A stretch of 64,000 bases of DNA from Streptomyces rhizosphaerihabitans (GCF_025399795.1 NZ_JAODTZ010000027.1:1-64000), one strand, 5' to 3'; numbered from the stretch's first letter, positions 33,232 to 41,515 are shown. The notes: generated by a model from the letters alone, not told the origin. Translations and numbers: made by a program.

Positions 33232-34350
33232 GTGCAGCTACTCCCCGAGGGTGCCCGGCGGTTGGCGGCCTGGTGTGTCGTGATCCTGCTGGCCGCCGGT
33301 GTGGGATGGGTGGGGATCCTGCTGTGCGGTGAGTTCCGCACGGCGGTGGTGCCGGTGCTGCTCGCGCTGCTCGGGACCGCGCTGCTCGGGCCGCTGTACC
33401 GACGGATGGTCAAGGCACGGATCAACCGCTCGCTCGCCGCCGCCCTGACCTGCGTCGCGGTGGCCGTCGTGGTCGGTGGCGCCGTCTACGTCGTCGTCGC
33501 CGCGCTCTTCCACACCGGCGCCCAGATCGTGTCCTCGCTCCGGCAGGCCTCGCGTTCCGTCGCCGAGCACTTCGGCGCGGCGGGCACCTCGCTCGACGAC
33601 ATCGCCGCCAACTCCAAGGACCTGCTGGCCAAGTTCGGCGGCACCGCCGCGTCCAACGTCGTCAGCGGCGTCAGCGTCGTGGCCGAGACCCTCGCCATGG
33701 GTTTCCTCGCCCTGCTGCTCGTGTTCTTCTTCCTGCGCGACTCGCACCGGGTGGCCGGATCACTGCGGTCGCTCGCGCCCCGGGGGACCGCCGACGTCGT
33801 CGAGGCCATGGCCCGGCGCGCCTACGCGGCCGTCGAGGGCTTCATGCGCGGGACGACGATCATCGCGCTCATCGACGCCCTCTGCATCACCGTCGGACTC
33901 CTGGTCCTGCGCGTCCCGGGCGCCGTCGGGCTCGGCGCGCTGGTCTTCGTGGGGGCGTACATCCCGTATCTCGGCGCGTTCCTCTCCGGCGCGGTGGCCG
34001 TCCTGGTCGCGCTCGCCGACCGGGGGTTCGTCATCGCCCTGTGGACGCTCGGGCTCGTGCTCGCGATCCAGATGCTGGAGGGATACGGCCTCCAGCCGAT
34101 GATCCAGAGCCGGCAGGTGCAGATGCACCCGGCGGTGGTGCTGCTCGCGATCACGGCGGGCGCGTCCGTCGCGGGCGTCCTCGGCATGCTGCTCGCCGTA
34201 CCGCTGACGGCGGCGGCCTTCGGCGTGGTGCACGAACTCCGCGTGCGTTACGCGCCGGAGGGACCGCAAGGACCGGAAGGACCGGAGACACCAGGATTTC
34301 CCGGGGTGCCCGGGGTGCCCGGGGCGTCGGGCCCGTCCGAGGACTCGTAA
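33232..34350 (+). CDS. AI-2E-family (UPF0118) membrane permease with collagen-like tail
   Basis: A 372-residue polytopic membrane protein. Seven to eight hydrophobic segments are arranged as in PerM/AI-2E permeases, with the conserved late block VGAYIPYLGAFLSG followed by QPMIQSRQVQMHP. Family members include proposed autoinducer exporters and Na+/H+ antiporters; function is uncertain. GTG 33232 is the likely start. The last about 25 residues form a Gly/Pro-rich tail (EGPQGPEGPETPGFPG). Its 3' end overlaps the convergent phosphatase gene by 103 bp, and both tails come from that shared repetitive DNA. Confidence 0.88.
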   Translation: MQLLPEGARRLAAWCVVILLAAGVGWVGILLCGEFRTAVVPVLLALLGTALLGPLYRRMVKARINRSLAAALTCVAVAVVVGGAVYVVVAALFHTGAQIVSSLRQASRSVAEHFGAAGTSLDDIAANSKDLLAKFGGTAASNVVSGVSVVAETLAMGFLALLLVFFFLRDSHRVAGSLRSLAPRGTADVVEAMARRAYAAVEGFMRGTTIIALIDALCITVGLLVLRVPGAVGLGALVFVGAYIPYLGAFLSGAVAVLVALADRGFVIALWTLGLVLAIQMLEGYGLQPMIQSRQVQMHPAVVLLAITAGASVAGVLGMLLAVPLTAAAFGVVHELRVRYAPEGPQGPEGPETPGFPGVPGVPGASGPSEDS

Positions 34351-36569
34351 CCGTCGGAGAGCCACGAGTCCAGCAGCGCGGGGTGGTCCGAGGTCCCCGG
34401 CTCGCCGGAATCGGCCTCCTGCGTCTCGGAGAACTCGAACCAGATGCTCTTGCCCTCGCCCCGTGGGTCCACCCCCCAGGCGTCCGCGAGTATTTCGACG
34501 AGGACCAGTCCGCGCCCGGACGACGCCAGCTCCCCCGGATGGCGGCGGTGCGGCAGGTCGTCGCTGCCGTCGGTGACCTCGACCCGCATCCGCCGCTTGC
34601 CCGGCTCGCCCGTCACCTCGGCGACGAGCAGTGCGTCGGCGTCGGTGTGCACGAGGACGTTGGTGGCCATCTCGGAGACGAGCAGGACCGCGGAGTCGAG
34701 CTGGTCGGCGGAGGCCCAGTCGTGCAGGAGCTCCCGCAGCTGCTGACGGGCGTCCGCGATCCGCTCGGGCTCGGTCTGCGCCACGGTCAGCATCGTCCTG
34801 CGCACCATCGGCCGTACGGCCGGGGCCGTGCCGTCGTAGGCGCCCTCCACGCCCAGCCGGGACAGCAGCAGCACCGCTATGTCGTCCTCGCGCCGGTCGG
34901 CCAGCGGACCGGTGGTGTGGTGGGAGGAGGGCCCGTGGACGGCCTGGACGAGCGCGTCGGCGAGGGCCTCCATGTCGCCGTCGTGGGATTCGAGCGTCCG
35001 GCGGATACGGCGCCAGCCGGTGTCGAGGTCGTGGCCGCCGGTCTCGATGAGCCCGTCGGTGCAGACCAGCATGGTCTCGCCCCGCTCCAGGACGAGCCGG
35101 GTGGTCGGATAGTCGGCGTCCGGGTCGATGCCGAGCGGCAGCCCGCCCGCCGTGGGCCGCATCAGCACGGTCCCGTCCGCCATGCGTATCGCGGGGTCGG
35201 GGTGTCCGGCGCGGGCGATGTCGAGTGTCCCGGTCGCCGGGTCGACCTCGACGTACAGACAGGTCGCGAAGCGCACATCGGCGGGATCCGCCGGGTCCTC
35301 ACCCTCGTCGGCGCCACCGCTCGACCCGTAGGTCACCGAGTCGGTGACCCCGTAGAGGAAGCGCGAGGCCCGGGACAGCACCGCGTCGGGTCGGTGGCCC
35401 TCGGAGGCGTACGCGCGCAGGGCTATCCGGAGCTGCCCCATCAGGCCGGCCGCTCGGACGTCGTGGCCCTGCACATCGCCGATGACCAGGGCGTAGCGGC
35501 CGGCGGGCAGCGGGATCATGTCGTACCAGTCACCGCCGACCTGGAGGCCGCCGCCGGTCGGGACGTAGCGTGCGGCGACGCTCATGCCTGGCATCTGCGG
35601 GCCGAGCGTCGGCATCATCGAGCGCTGGAGGCCGTCGGTCAGCTCCCGCGCGGTCTCGGCGGCTCCGGCGCGCGACAGGGCCTGCGCGAGCATGCGGGCG
35701 ACGGTCGTGAGGACCGAGCGCTCGTCGGGCGTGAAGGTGACGGGATACGTGAAGGCCGCCATCCACGCGCCCATGGTGCTGCCGGCGACGGTGAGCGGCA
35801 GGAAAGCCCACGACTGCCGCCCGAAGCGCTGGGCGAGCGGCCAGGACGCCGGGTAGCGCTCCTTGTAGTCGTCGGGGGTGGAGAGGTAGACCGCGCGGCC
35901 CGTACGGACGACCTCGGCGGCCGGATAGTCCGTGGCCAGCGACATGTGCGAGAAGGGGTCCTCGTCGCCCGGCTGGTGCCCGTGATGGCCGATGATCGTC
36001 AGCCGGTCGCCCTCCGCGCCGAACACGGCGAGACCGTCCGGCGAGAAGCCGGGCATCGACAGCCCCGCCGCCACCCGCAGTACCTCCGCCGTGGACCGCG
36101 CCTCGGCCAGCGCCCGTCCCGCGTCCAGCAGGAACGCCTCCCGCGAGCGGCGCCAGTCCCCGGTGACGGGGGTCCGCGCGGCGGCGTCCGGAGGCTGCTC
36201 GCTGACCTCCTGAAGGGTGCCGATCAGCTCGTACTGCCCGGTCTCGGGGTTGATGAGCGGCTTGGAGCGGCTGCGGACCGTGCGGAGCACCCGGCCGTGC
36301 CCGTCCATGATCCGCATCCGGGCCTCGGCGAGCGTGCCCTCGGCCACGGCGAGCTGCACGACACCGTCCATCTCGTTCCAGTCGACGGGATGGATGCGGG
36401 AGCGCGCGCCCGCCTCGGAGAGCGTCGTCAGTTCCGCGGGCATACCGATGAGCCGTGCGGCCTCCGCGTCGAAGGTGACGAGGCCCGCGGCGTTGTCCCA
36501 GCGCCACACGCCGGTCGCGAGAGCGGCCAGGACGTCCCCTACGGCGGGCAGGGGCTCACCAGTGCGCAT
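34248..36569 (-). CDS. PAS-GAF-SpoIIE phosphatase with C-terminal anti-sigma-type ATPase domain
   Basis: A 773-residue cytoplasmic regulator. The order is: PAS-like domain (about 15-125), GAF-like domain (about 150-310), PP2C/SpoIIE phosphatase (about 325-545; metal-binding motifs GGDWYD and VIGDVQGHD), HATPase_c_2 kinase-like domain (about 575-720; N-box LLVSEMATNVLVHTDA, later GRGLVLVEILAD) and a Gly/Pro-rich tail. Such proteins join anti-anti-sigma phosphatase and anti-sigma kinase activities in one chain and are expanded in Streptomyces. No sigma factor or STAS antagonist is adjacent. It overlaps the convergent permease gene by 103 bp. Confidence 0.93.
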   Translation of the reverse strand: MRTGEPLPAVGDVLAALATGVWRWDNAAGLVTFDAEAARLIGMPAELTTLSEAGARSRIHPVDWNEMDGVVQLAVAEGTLAEARMRIMDGHGRVLRTVRSRSKPLINPETGQYELIGTLQEVSEQPPDAAARTPVTGDWRRSREAFLLDAGRALAEARSTAEVLRVAAGLSMPGFSPDGLAVFGAEGDRLTIIGHHGHQPGDEDPFSHMSLATDYPAAEVVRTGRAVYLSTPDDYKERYPASWPLAQRFGRQSWAFLPLTVAGSTMGAWMAAFTYPVTFTPDERSVLTTVARMLAQALSRAGAAETARELTDGLQRSMMPTLGPQMPGMSVAARYVPTGGGLQVGGDWYDMIPLPAGRYALVIGDVQGHDVRAAGLMGQLRIALRAYASEGHRPDAVLSRASRFLYGVTDSVTYGSSGGADEGEDPADPADVRFATCLYVEVDPATGTLDIARAGHPDPAIRMADGTVLMRPTAGGLPLGIDPDADYPTTRLVLERGETMLVCTDGLIETGGHDLDTGWRRIRRTLESHDGDMEALADALVQAVHGPSSHHTTGPLADRREDDIAVLLLSRLGVEGAYDGTAPAVRPMVRRTMLTVAQTEPERIADARQQLRELLHDWASADQLDSAVLLVSEMATNVLVHTDADALLVAEVTGEPGKRRMRVEVTDGSDDLPHRRHPGELASSGRGLVLVEILADAWGVDPRGEGKSIWFEFSETQEADSGEPGTSDHPALLDSWLSDGYESSDGPDAPGTPGTPGNPGVSGPSGPCGPSGA

Positions 36570-36687
36570 GCGCCCACTGTAGGAACAGGTGATCGGTGCC
36601 TGCCACCGATGCCGTCCAGGGCGCCGAGCCGTGGCGGAGCGGTTAATGATGGGGAGGCGGTCCTGGGCTGCCCGGTACCCTGGGGGT

Positions 36688-36701
36688 GTTTCACGTGAAA
36701 C
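36688..36701. promoter_or_regulatory. parS centromere site, copy 2
   Basis: The palindrome GTTTCACGTGAAAC, extending to a perfect 16-bp TGTTTCACGTGAAACA (36687-36702). It lies in the aspS leader, 35 bp before the chosen start codon. Exact match to the Streptomyces ParB consensus. Confidence 0.95.
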
Positions 36702-36736
36702 ACGCCCTCAATCCGCGAAGACTGGATGAAACGACG

Positions 36737-38500
36737 ATGCATCGGTACAGGTCCCACACCTGCGGCGAGCTCCGCGCCTCTGACGTCGGCAGCGACGTCC
36801 GGCTGAGCGGCTGGCTGCACAATCGCCGAGACCTGGGTGGCATCCTCTTCATCGATCTGCGCGACCACTACGGCATCACGCAGCTCGTCGCCCGCCCCGG
36901 CACGCCCGCCTACGAGGCCCTCGACAAGGTCTCCAAGGAGTCGACCGTCCGCATCGACGGCAAGGTCGTCTCGCGTGGCGCGGAGAACGTCAACCTGGAC
37001 CTGCCCACCGGCGAGGTCGAGGTGGAGGTGAGCGAGGTCGAGCTGCTCGGCGCCGCCGCCCCGCTGCCGTTCACGATCAACGCCGAGGACGGGGTCAACG
37101 AGGAGCGGCGCCTGGAGTACCGCTTCCTCGACCTGCGCCGCGAGCGCATGCACCGCAACATCCTGCTGCGTACGGCCGTGATCTCCGCGATCCGTCACAA
37201 GATGACGGCGTTGGGCTTCAACGAGATGGCGACCCCGATCCTCAGCGCCACCTCCCCCGAGGGCGCGCGCGACTTCGTGGTCCCCTCCCGGCTGAACCCC
37301 GGCAAGTTCTACGCGCTCCCGCAGGCGCCGCAGCAGTTCAAGCAGCTGCTGATGATCTCCGGCTTCGACCGCTACTTCCAGATCGCGCCCTGCTTCCGCG
37401 ACGAGGACGCCCGCGCGGACCGTTCGCCGGGCGAGTTCTACCAGCTCGACGTCGAGATGTCCTTCGTCGAGCAGGAGGACGTGTTCCAGCCGATCGAGAA
37501 GCTCATGACGGAGCTGTTCGAGGAGTTCGGCGGTGACCGTCACGTCACCTCCCCCTTCCCGCGCATCCCGTTCCGCGAGTCGATGCTGAAGTACGGCTCC
37601 GACAAGCCGGACCTGCGGGCTCAGCTGGAGCTCACCGACATCACCGACATCTTCGAGGGCTCCGAGTTCAAGGCCTTCGCGGGCAAGCACGTGCGCGCCC
37701 TCGCGGTGCCGGACGTCGCCGGTCAGTCGCGGAAGTTCTTCGACGGTCTCGGTGACTACGCGGTCGAGCAGGGCGCCAAGGGCCTGGCCTGGGTGCGCGT
37801 GGGCGAGGACGGTTCGCTGACGGGCCCGATCGCCAAGTTCCTCACCGAGGAGAACGTCGCCGAGCTGACGAAGCGCCTCTCGCTGGCCCCCGGCCACGCG
37901 GTGTTCTTCGGCGCGGGCGAGTTCGAAGAGGTCTCGAAGATCATGGGCGCGGTGCGGGTCGAGGCCGCGAAGCGCTCGGGCAACTTCGAGGAGAACGTCT
38001 TCCGTTTCTGCTGGATCGTCGACTTCCCGATGTACGAGAAGGACGAGGACACCGGGAAGATCGACTTCTCGCACAACCCGTTCTCGATGCCGCAGGGCGG
38101 TCTGGAGGCCCTGGAGACCCAGGACCCGCTGGACATCCTGGGCTGGCAGTACGACATCGTCTGCAACGGCGTCGAGCTCTCCTCCGGCGCGATCCGGAAC
38201 CACGAGCCCGAGATCATGCTCAAGGCCTTCGAGATCGCGGGCTACGACCGGGAGACCGTCGAGGAGCAGTTCGCCGGCATGCTGCGCGCCTTCCGCTTCG
38301 GCGCCCCGCCGCACGGCGGGATCGCCCCGGGCGTCGACCGCATCGTCATGCTGCTCGCGGACGAGCCGAACATCCGCGAGACGATCGCGTTCCCGCTCAA
38401 CGGCAACGCGCAGGACCTGATGATGGGCGCGCCCACGGAGCTGGACGAGACGCGGCTGCGCGAGCTGCACATCTCGGTGCGCAAGCCGCAGCCGAAGTAG
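36737..38500 (+). CDS. aspS: Aspartate-tRNA ligase
   Basis: A 587-residue class II aminoacyl-tRNA synthetase. The start is ATG 36737 (MHRYRSHTCGEL); an in-frame GTG at 36686 lies just before and against parS and is less likely. It has the N-terminal OB anticodon-binding domain (VRLSGWLHNRRDLGGILFID), motif 2 (CFRDEDARADRSPGEFYQLD), the bacterial GAD insertion (about 290-400) and motif 3 (FGAPPHGGIAPGVDRIVML). Whether it is discriminating or also charges tRNA-Asn cannot be concluded here. It is monocistronic in appearance, with an iron-box-like site 42 bp past its stop belonging to the next gene. Confidence 0.97.
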   Translation: MHRYRSHTCGELRASDVGSDVRLSGWLHNRRDLGGILFIDLRDHYGITQLVARPGTPAYEALDKVSKESTVRIDGKVVSRGAENVNLDLPTGEVEVEVSEVELLGAAAPLPFTINAEDGVNEERRLEYRFLDLRRERMHRNILLRTAVISAIRHKMTALGFNEMATPILSATSPEGARDFVVPSRLNPGKFYALPQAPQQFKQLLMISGFDRYFQIAPCFRDEDARADRSPGEFYQLDVEMSFVEQEDVFQPIEKLMTELFEEFGGDRHVTSPFPRIPFRESMLKYGSDKPDLRAQLELTDITDIFEGSEFKAFAGKHVRALAVPDVAGQSRKFFDGLGDYAVEQGAKGLAWVRVGEDGSLTGPIAKFLTEENVAELTKRLSLAPGHAVFFGAGEFEEVSKIMGAVRVEAAKRSGNFEENVFRFCWIVDFPMYEKDEDTGKIDFSHNPFSMPQGGLEALETQDPLDILGWQYDIVCNGVELSSGAIRNHEPEIMLKAFEIAGYDRETVEEQFAGMLRAFRFGAPPHGGIAPGVDRIVMLLADEPNIRETIAFPLNGNAQDLMMGAPTELDETRLRELHISVRKPQPK

Positions 38501-38538
38501 CCGTTATCGAGGTGGTCACGGCCGAAGTGGCCGCGGCC

Positions 38539-38557
38539 GAGGTAAGGCAAGCCTTTC
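38539..38557. promoter_or_regulatory. Iron-box-like operator of the first dioxygenase
   Basis: The sequence GAGGTAAGGCAAGCCTTTC contains GTAAGGCAAGCCTT (38542-38555), which is also present at 39858-39871 before the paralogous gene. It agrees with the DmdR/IdeR/DtxR consensus (TTAGGTTAGGCTAACCTAA) at about 12 of 19 positions including the GGC/GCC-type core. Iron-dependent repression is inferred. Confidence 0.6.
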
Positions 38558-38679
38558 AACTGGCCTGACCGCAAAGGGGCTTGAAGTCGACGTCGATTTC
38601 AGGTCCCTTTCGCGTGCCCGCAGCAAAGACCGCTGTTTTCTCAGCCTGCTGACAGCCTTCTTGCCTAACTTCCGGGCGC

Positions 38680-39642
38680 ATGACAGTGAATGGACAGCAC
38701 CAGGAACCCCAGGTCCCCCAAGTACCCCAGGAAAGCGGTGAACTGACGCGCCGCAAGGTCGTGGTCGTCGGCGCGGGTGCGCTCGCGGTGGCCGGCCTCG
38801 GCGGCAGCGCCTTCGCGGCGAACGCGGTCGCGCAGGACAGAGAACCGGCGGCCGGGGAGAGCGCCGAGGCCTGCTACCGACTGACGTCGGAGGCGGTCGA
38901 GGGCCCGTACTACATCGACGCCGACAAGATCCGCCGGGACGTCAGAGAGGACCGCGAAGGCATCCCCCTGCTCCTCAGCCTCAAGGTGATCGACTCCGAG
39001 ACCTGCAGGCCGATCCGGAACGCGGCCGTCGACATCTGGCACTGCGACGCCGCAGGCGTCTACTCCGGCTACGAGAACCAGGGCAACGGCGGCGGTGGCG
39101 GCCCCGCTCCCACCGGCGAGCCGCCGACCGGTGCGCCCACGGGTGCGCCCCCGACCGGGATGCCGGGCGGCGGCCACCAGGAGCCGACGGACGACACACG
39201 CTACCTGCGCGGCACCTGGCGTACGGACCGGCACGGCCATGTCTCCTTCAAGACGGTCTTCCCGGGCTGGTACCGGGGCCGCTGCGTTCATATCCACACC
39301 AAGGTGCACGTGGACGGCGAGTGGACCGACGCCGGTTACGAGGGCGGGCACACGTGCCACACCGGCCAGTTCTTCTTCGACGAGGAGTCCGTCCTGGCCT
39401 CGGCGGTGGTGGAGCCGTACTCCGCCAACGCCGCCGAGCGCACCACGCTCACCGAGGACACGATCTACGACCAGAGCGGTGCCCAGGGCGGCCTGCTCAG
39501 GCTGCACTACGACAAGCGGGACATCACCAAGGGCGTCCATGCGTCGCTCACGGTCGGCGTCGACCCGGGCGCGACGGAGGACGGCCAGGGCGCGCCGCCC
39601 CAGGCGAGTGCGTCGGCGTCACCATCGGCTTCGGCGAGCTGA
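38680..39642 (+). CDS. Tat-exported intradiol ring-cleavage dioxygenase-like protein, copy 1
   Basis: A 320-residue protein. A twin-arginine signal (LTRRKVVVVGAGALAVAGLG, about residues 22-41) is followed by an intradiol dioxygenase domain: EGPYYID (ligand Tyr region), AAVDIWHCDAAGVYSGY, a Gly/Pro-rich loop (about 128-165), and GWYRGRCVHIHTKVH (Tyr and two His ligands to Fe(III)). The family opens catechols between the hydroxyls. The C-terminus is Ser/Ala low complexity. There is no Shine-Dalgarno sequence; TAACTT (38666-38671) lies 8 nt before ATG 38680, so the transcript may be leaderless. Paralogous to the next gene and preceded by the same iron-box-like site. A near-palindrome GAAGTCGACGTCGATTTC also lies at 38583-38600. 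Confidence 0.93.
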   Translation: MTVNGQHQEPQVPQVPQESGELTRRKVVVVGAGALAVAGLGGSAFAANAVAQDREPAAGESAEACYRLTSEAVEGPYYIDADKIRRDVREDREGIPLLLSLKVIDSETCRPIRNAAVDIWHCDAAGVYSGYENQGNGGGGGPAPTGEPPTGAPTGAPPTGMPGGGHQEPTDDTRYLRGTWRTDRHGHVSFKTVFPGWYRGRCVHIHTKVHVDGEWTDAGYEGGHTCHTGQFFFDEESVLASAVVEPYSANAAERTTLTEDTIYDQSGAQGGLLRLHYDKRDITKGVHASLTVGVDPGATEDGQGAPPQASASASPSASAS

Positions 39643-39767
39643 CGGACCGACGGACCGGCGGTCTCCGGTCCCCGCCCTTCACGGCCGGGGACCGGACCCT
39701 CCTGGAAACCTCACCGGAGCCCCATAGGAATCCAGAGGGGCCGCCCCACAGGTCCGCCCGCAGGCTC

Positions 39768-39854
39768 TGGGTCGTCTCCGGCGGCGCTGACGGCAACTCG
39801 TGCATCGAGCTCGCTCGCGGACAGGTTCTGCTCCTCCTCCGCGCTGATCTATAA
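39768..39854 (+). pseudogene. Possible DUF397 domain remnant
   Basis: An open stretch without a start encodes WVVSGGADGNSCIELARGQV followed by LLLLRADL and a stop. The pattern W-x-SGG-x-DGNSCIELA matches the core of DUF397 proteins, which normally read W-KSS-SGG-GG-CVEVA. It lacks the N-terminal start and C-terminal half. It stops directly against the iron-box-like site. Weak but position-independent resemblance. Confidence 0.35.
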
Positions 39855-39855
39855 A

Positions 39856-39875
39856 AAGTAAGGCAAGCCTTGCTT
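39856..39875. promoter_or_regulatory. Iron-box-like operator of the second dioxygenase
   Basis: The dyad AAGTAAGGCAAGCCTTGCTT (AAGtAAGGC-AA-GCCTTgCTT) shares 14 consecutive bases with the copy-1 site and sits 119 bp before the start codon. Likely bound by a DtxR-family iron regulator (DmdR type). Confidence 0.62.
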
Positions 39876-39993
39876 TATGTTTACTGGAAAGGCCTGGAAA
39901 CAGGGCTTTCCCGCGACGCTCTTTTGCGTGTGCATGGGATTCCATAGGCCTTTCTCACGTCCCTGACAGGCCCGCCTCCTAGCGTCCCTGCCC

Positions 39994-40977
39994 ATGACGG
40001 GAAACGCCGAGAACGGCCATGAGAACCAGCAAGGACCCAAGCACAAACGCAATCTGACGCGTCGTAAGGTCGTCGTCGCCGGTGCCGGTGCGGTCGCCGC
40101 TGTCGGTGTGGGCGGGACGGTCGCCGCCGGCGCCTTCGCCGGGGAGACGAAGGGGAAGGGCCCGACCGCCTCGGCGAGCGCCACCGCCTCCGAGCTCTGC
40201 TACAAGCTCACCACCGAGACCACCGAAGGCCCTTACTACATCGATGCGGACAAGATCCGCCAGGACATCACCGAGGACGAAGAGGGCATCCCTCTGACCC
40301 TCAAGCTCAAGGTGATCGACGCGGACACCTGCAAGCCGGTGAAGAACGCGGCGGTCGACATCTGGCACTGCAGCGCACTGGGCCTCTACTCCGGTTACGA
40401 GGCGATGAGCAGCGGCGGTGGCGGTGGCGGCGGCACCCCGCCCTCCGGCTCCCCGTCCGACGCCCCCTCGGGTACGCCCACAGGTGAGCCTCCGTCGGGC
40501 GCTCCCTCCGGCGGCACCGGCGGCGGCCACTCGGAGCCGACCGACGACGAGCGCTACCTCCGGGGCACCTGGAAGACCGACAAGCACGGCTACGTCACCT
40601 TCAAGACGGTGTTCCCCGGCTGGTACCAGGGCCGCTGCGTCCACATCCACGTGAAGGTCCATGTGGACGGCACGTGGACCGACGCGGGCTACGAGGGCGG
40701 CCACGCCTGCCACACGGGCCAGTTCTTCTTCGACGAGAAGGCGGTCCTGGCGTCGGCGGCGGTCTCCCCGTACTCCACGAACACCACCACCCGCACCACC
40801 CTCACCGAGGACACGATCTACCCCCAGAACGGCCATGAGGGGGGCCTGCTGTACCTCAAGTACGACAAGAAGAACATCGCCAAGGGTGTCCACGCCGACC
40901 TGACGATGGGCGTCGCCCCGGACGAGACCCACGACAGCACGGACACCCAGCCGAGCGCGTCGGCCTCGGCGTCCTGA
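39994..40977 (+). CDS. Tat-exported intradiol ring-cleavage dioxygenase-like protein, copy 2
   Basis: A 327-residue paralogue of the preceding dioxygenase, with about the same layout: Tat signal (NLTRRKVVVAGAGAVAAVGV), GPYYIDADKIRQDI, AVDIWHCSALGLYSGYEA, a Gly/Ser/Pro loop, and GWYQGRCVHIHVKVH carrying the iron ligands. The tail is Ser/Ala-rich. There is no ribosome-binding site; TAGCGT (39980-39985) stands 8 nt before the ATG, the same spacing as copy 1, and both genes share CTGACAG further upstream. The pair arose by tandem duplication that included its control region. Extracellular catechol or lignin-aromatic cleavage is the known activity of such secreted enzymes. Confidence 0.93.
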   Translation: MTGNAENGHENQQGPKHKRNLTRRKVVVAGAGAVAAVGVGGTVAAGAFAGETKGKGPTASASATASELCYKLTTETTEGPYYIDADKIRQDITEDEEGIPLTLKLKVIDADTCKPVKNAAVDIWHCSALGLYSGYEAMSSGGGGGGGTPPSGSPSDAPSGTPTGEPPSGAPSGGTGGGHSEPTDDERYLRGTWKTDKHGYVTFKTVFPGWYQGRCVHIHVKVHVDGTWTDAGYEGGHACHTGQFFFDEKAVLASAAVSPYSTNTTTRTTLTEDTIYPQNGHEGGLLYLKYDKKNIAKGVHADLTMGVAPDETHDSTDTQPSASASAS

Positions 40978-40993
40978 CCCCTCCCGACACACA

Positions 40994-41024
40994 GGGGCCC
41001 GGAACACCACGGGTTCCGGGCCCC
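40994..41024 (+). terminator. Terminator 1 after dioxygenase copy 2
   Basis: A perfect 12-bp stem GGGGCCCGGAAC / GTTCCGGGCCCC with a 7-nt loop, followed by TTGACT. Confidence 0.82.
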
Positions 41025-41043
41025 TTGACTCCCTGACGGGCAG

Positions 41044-41071
41044 GGGCCCGGAGCACGCTGGTTCCGGGCCC
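41044..41071 (+). terminator. Terminator 2, near-copy of the first
   Basis: The 9-bp stem GGGCCCGGA / TCCGGGCCC repeats the previous hairpin with a register of 49 bp, so the two look like a tandem duplication. Confidence 0.65.
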
Positions 41072-41089
41072 TCCCCGTGCGGGGCTTGC

Positions 41090-41512
41090 TCAGCTCTGCT
41101 CCGAAGTGCTCTCCGGGCCGCGCGGGGCTTCGCCGAACAGTTCCTCGGCGTGCGCGACCGCGCCGGCCCGGTCGAGCCAGTCGCCGAGACGGTCGAGGTC
41201 GGTGCAGGTGGTGATCCGCGTACGGACGTCGTCGGAGACGGTCAGCCCGCGCACCTCCAGCACCCGAAGGACCCCCTTCGCCTCCCCCTCGGCCACGCCT
41301 TGGATCATGCCTTCTGCCTTGCCTTCAGCCTTGCCCTCGAGATAGGCCGTCTCGCGGACGGTTCCCCTGCCGGGGAAGTAGGTGACGAAGCTCAAGATTT
41401 CCCTCCATTTATCGCCGGCGGGGGTATTCCCCAGATTGACGTCGAGGAACTCGTAGAAGTAGTCGGAGGCCTGCCAGTCCATCCCTTGCAGGGCACGGCC
41501 CAGCGCTTCCAG
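41090..41512 (-). pseudogene. 5'-truncated Rpn/PD-(D/E)XK-type nuclease-family gene
   Basis: Only the last about 140 residues of a common Streptomyces family remain: LEALGRALQGMDWQASDYFY, the block TYFPGRGTVRETAYLEGKAE with repeated EGKAEG units, then LEVRGLTVSDDVRTRITTC and a C-terminal helix. The N-terminal nuclease-like region (normally about 170 residues) is absent. Recognisable homology stops at about 41512 on the minus strand, exactly where a DUF5753 fragment begins on the plus strand. The frame continues open upstream to 41710 but reads antisense of that fragment. Likely non-functional. Confidence 0.7.
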
Positions 41513-41515
41513 GCC

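Larger units (their letters stand above)
39643..39993. other. Intergenic region between the dioxygenase paralogues
   Basis: This 351-bp gap holds a probable DUF397 remnant (39768-39854) and the second iron-box-like operator (39856-39875). From 39880 to 39993 it has promoter-like sequence resembling that of copy 1. Nothing recognisable lies in 39643-39767. Confidence 0.6.

Noticed and set aside
34041..36698. An 885-codon plus-strand open frame
   Set aside because: Antisense to the SpoIIE/ATPase gene, which has intact catalytic motifs.
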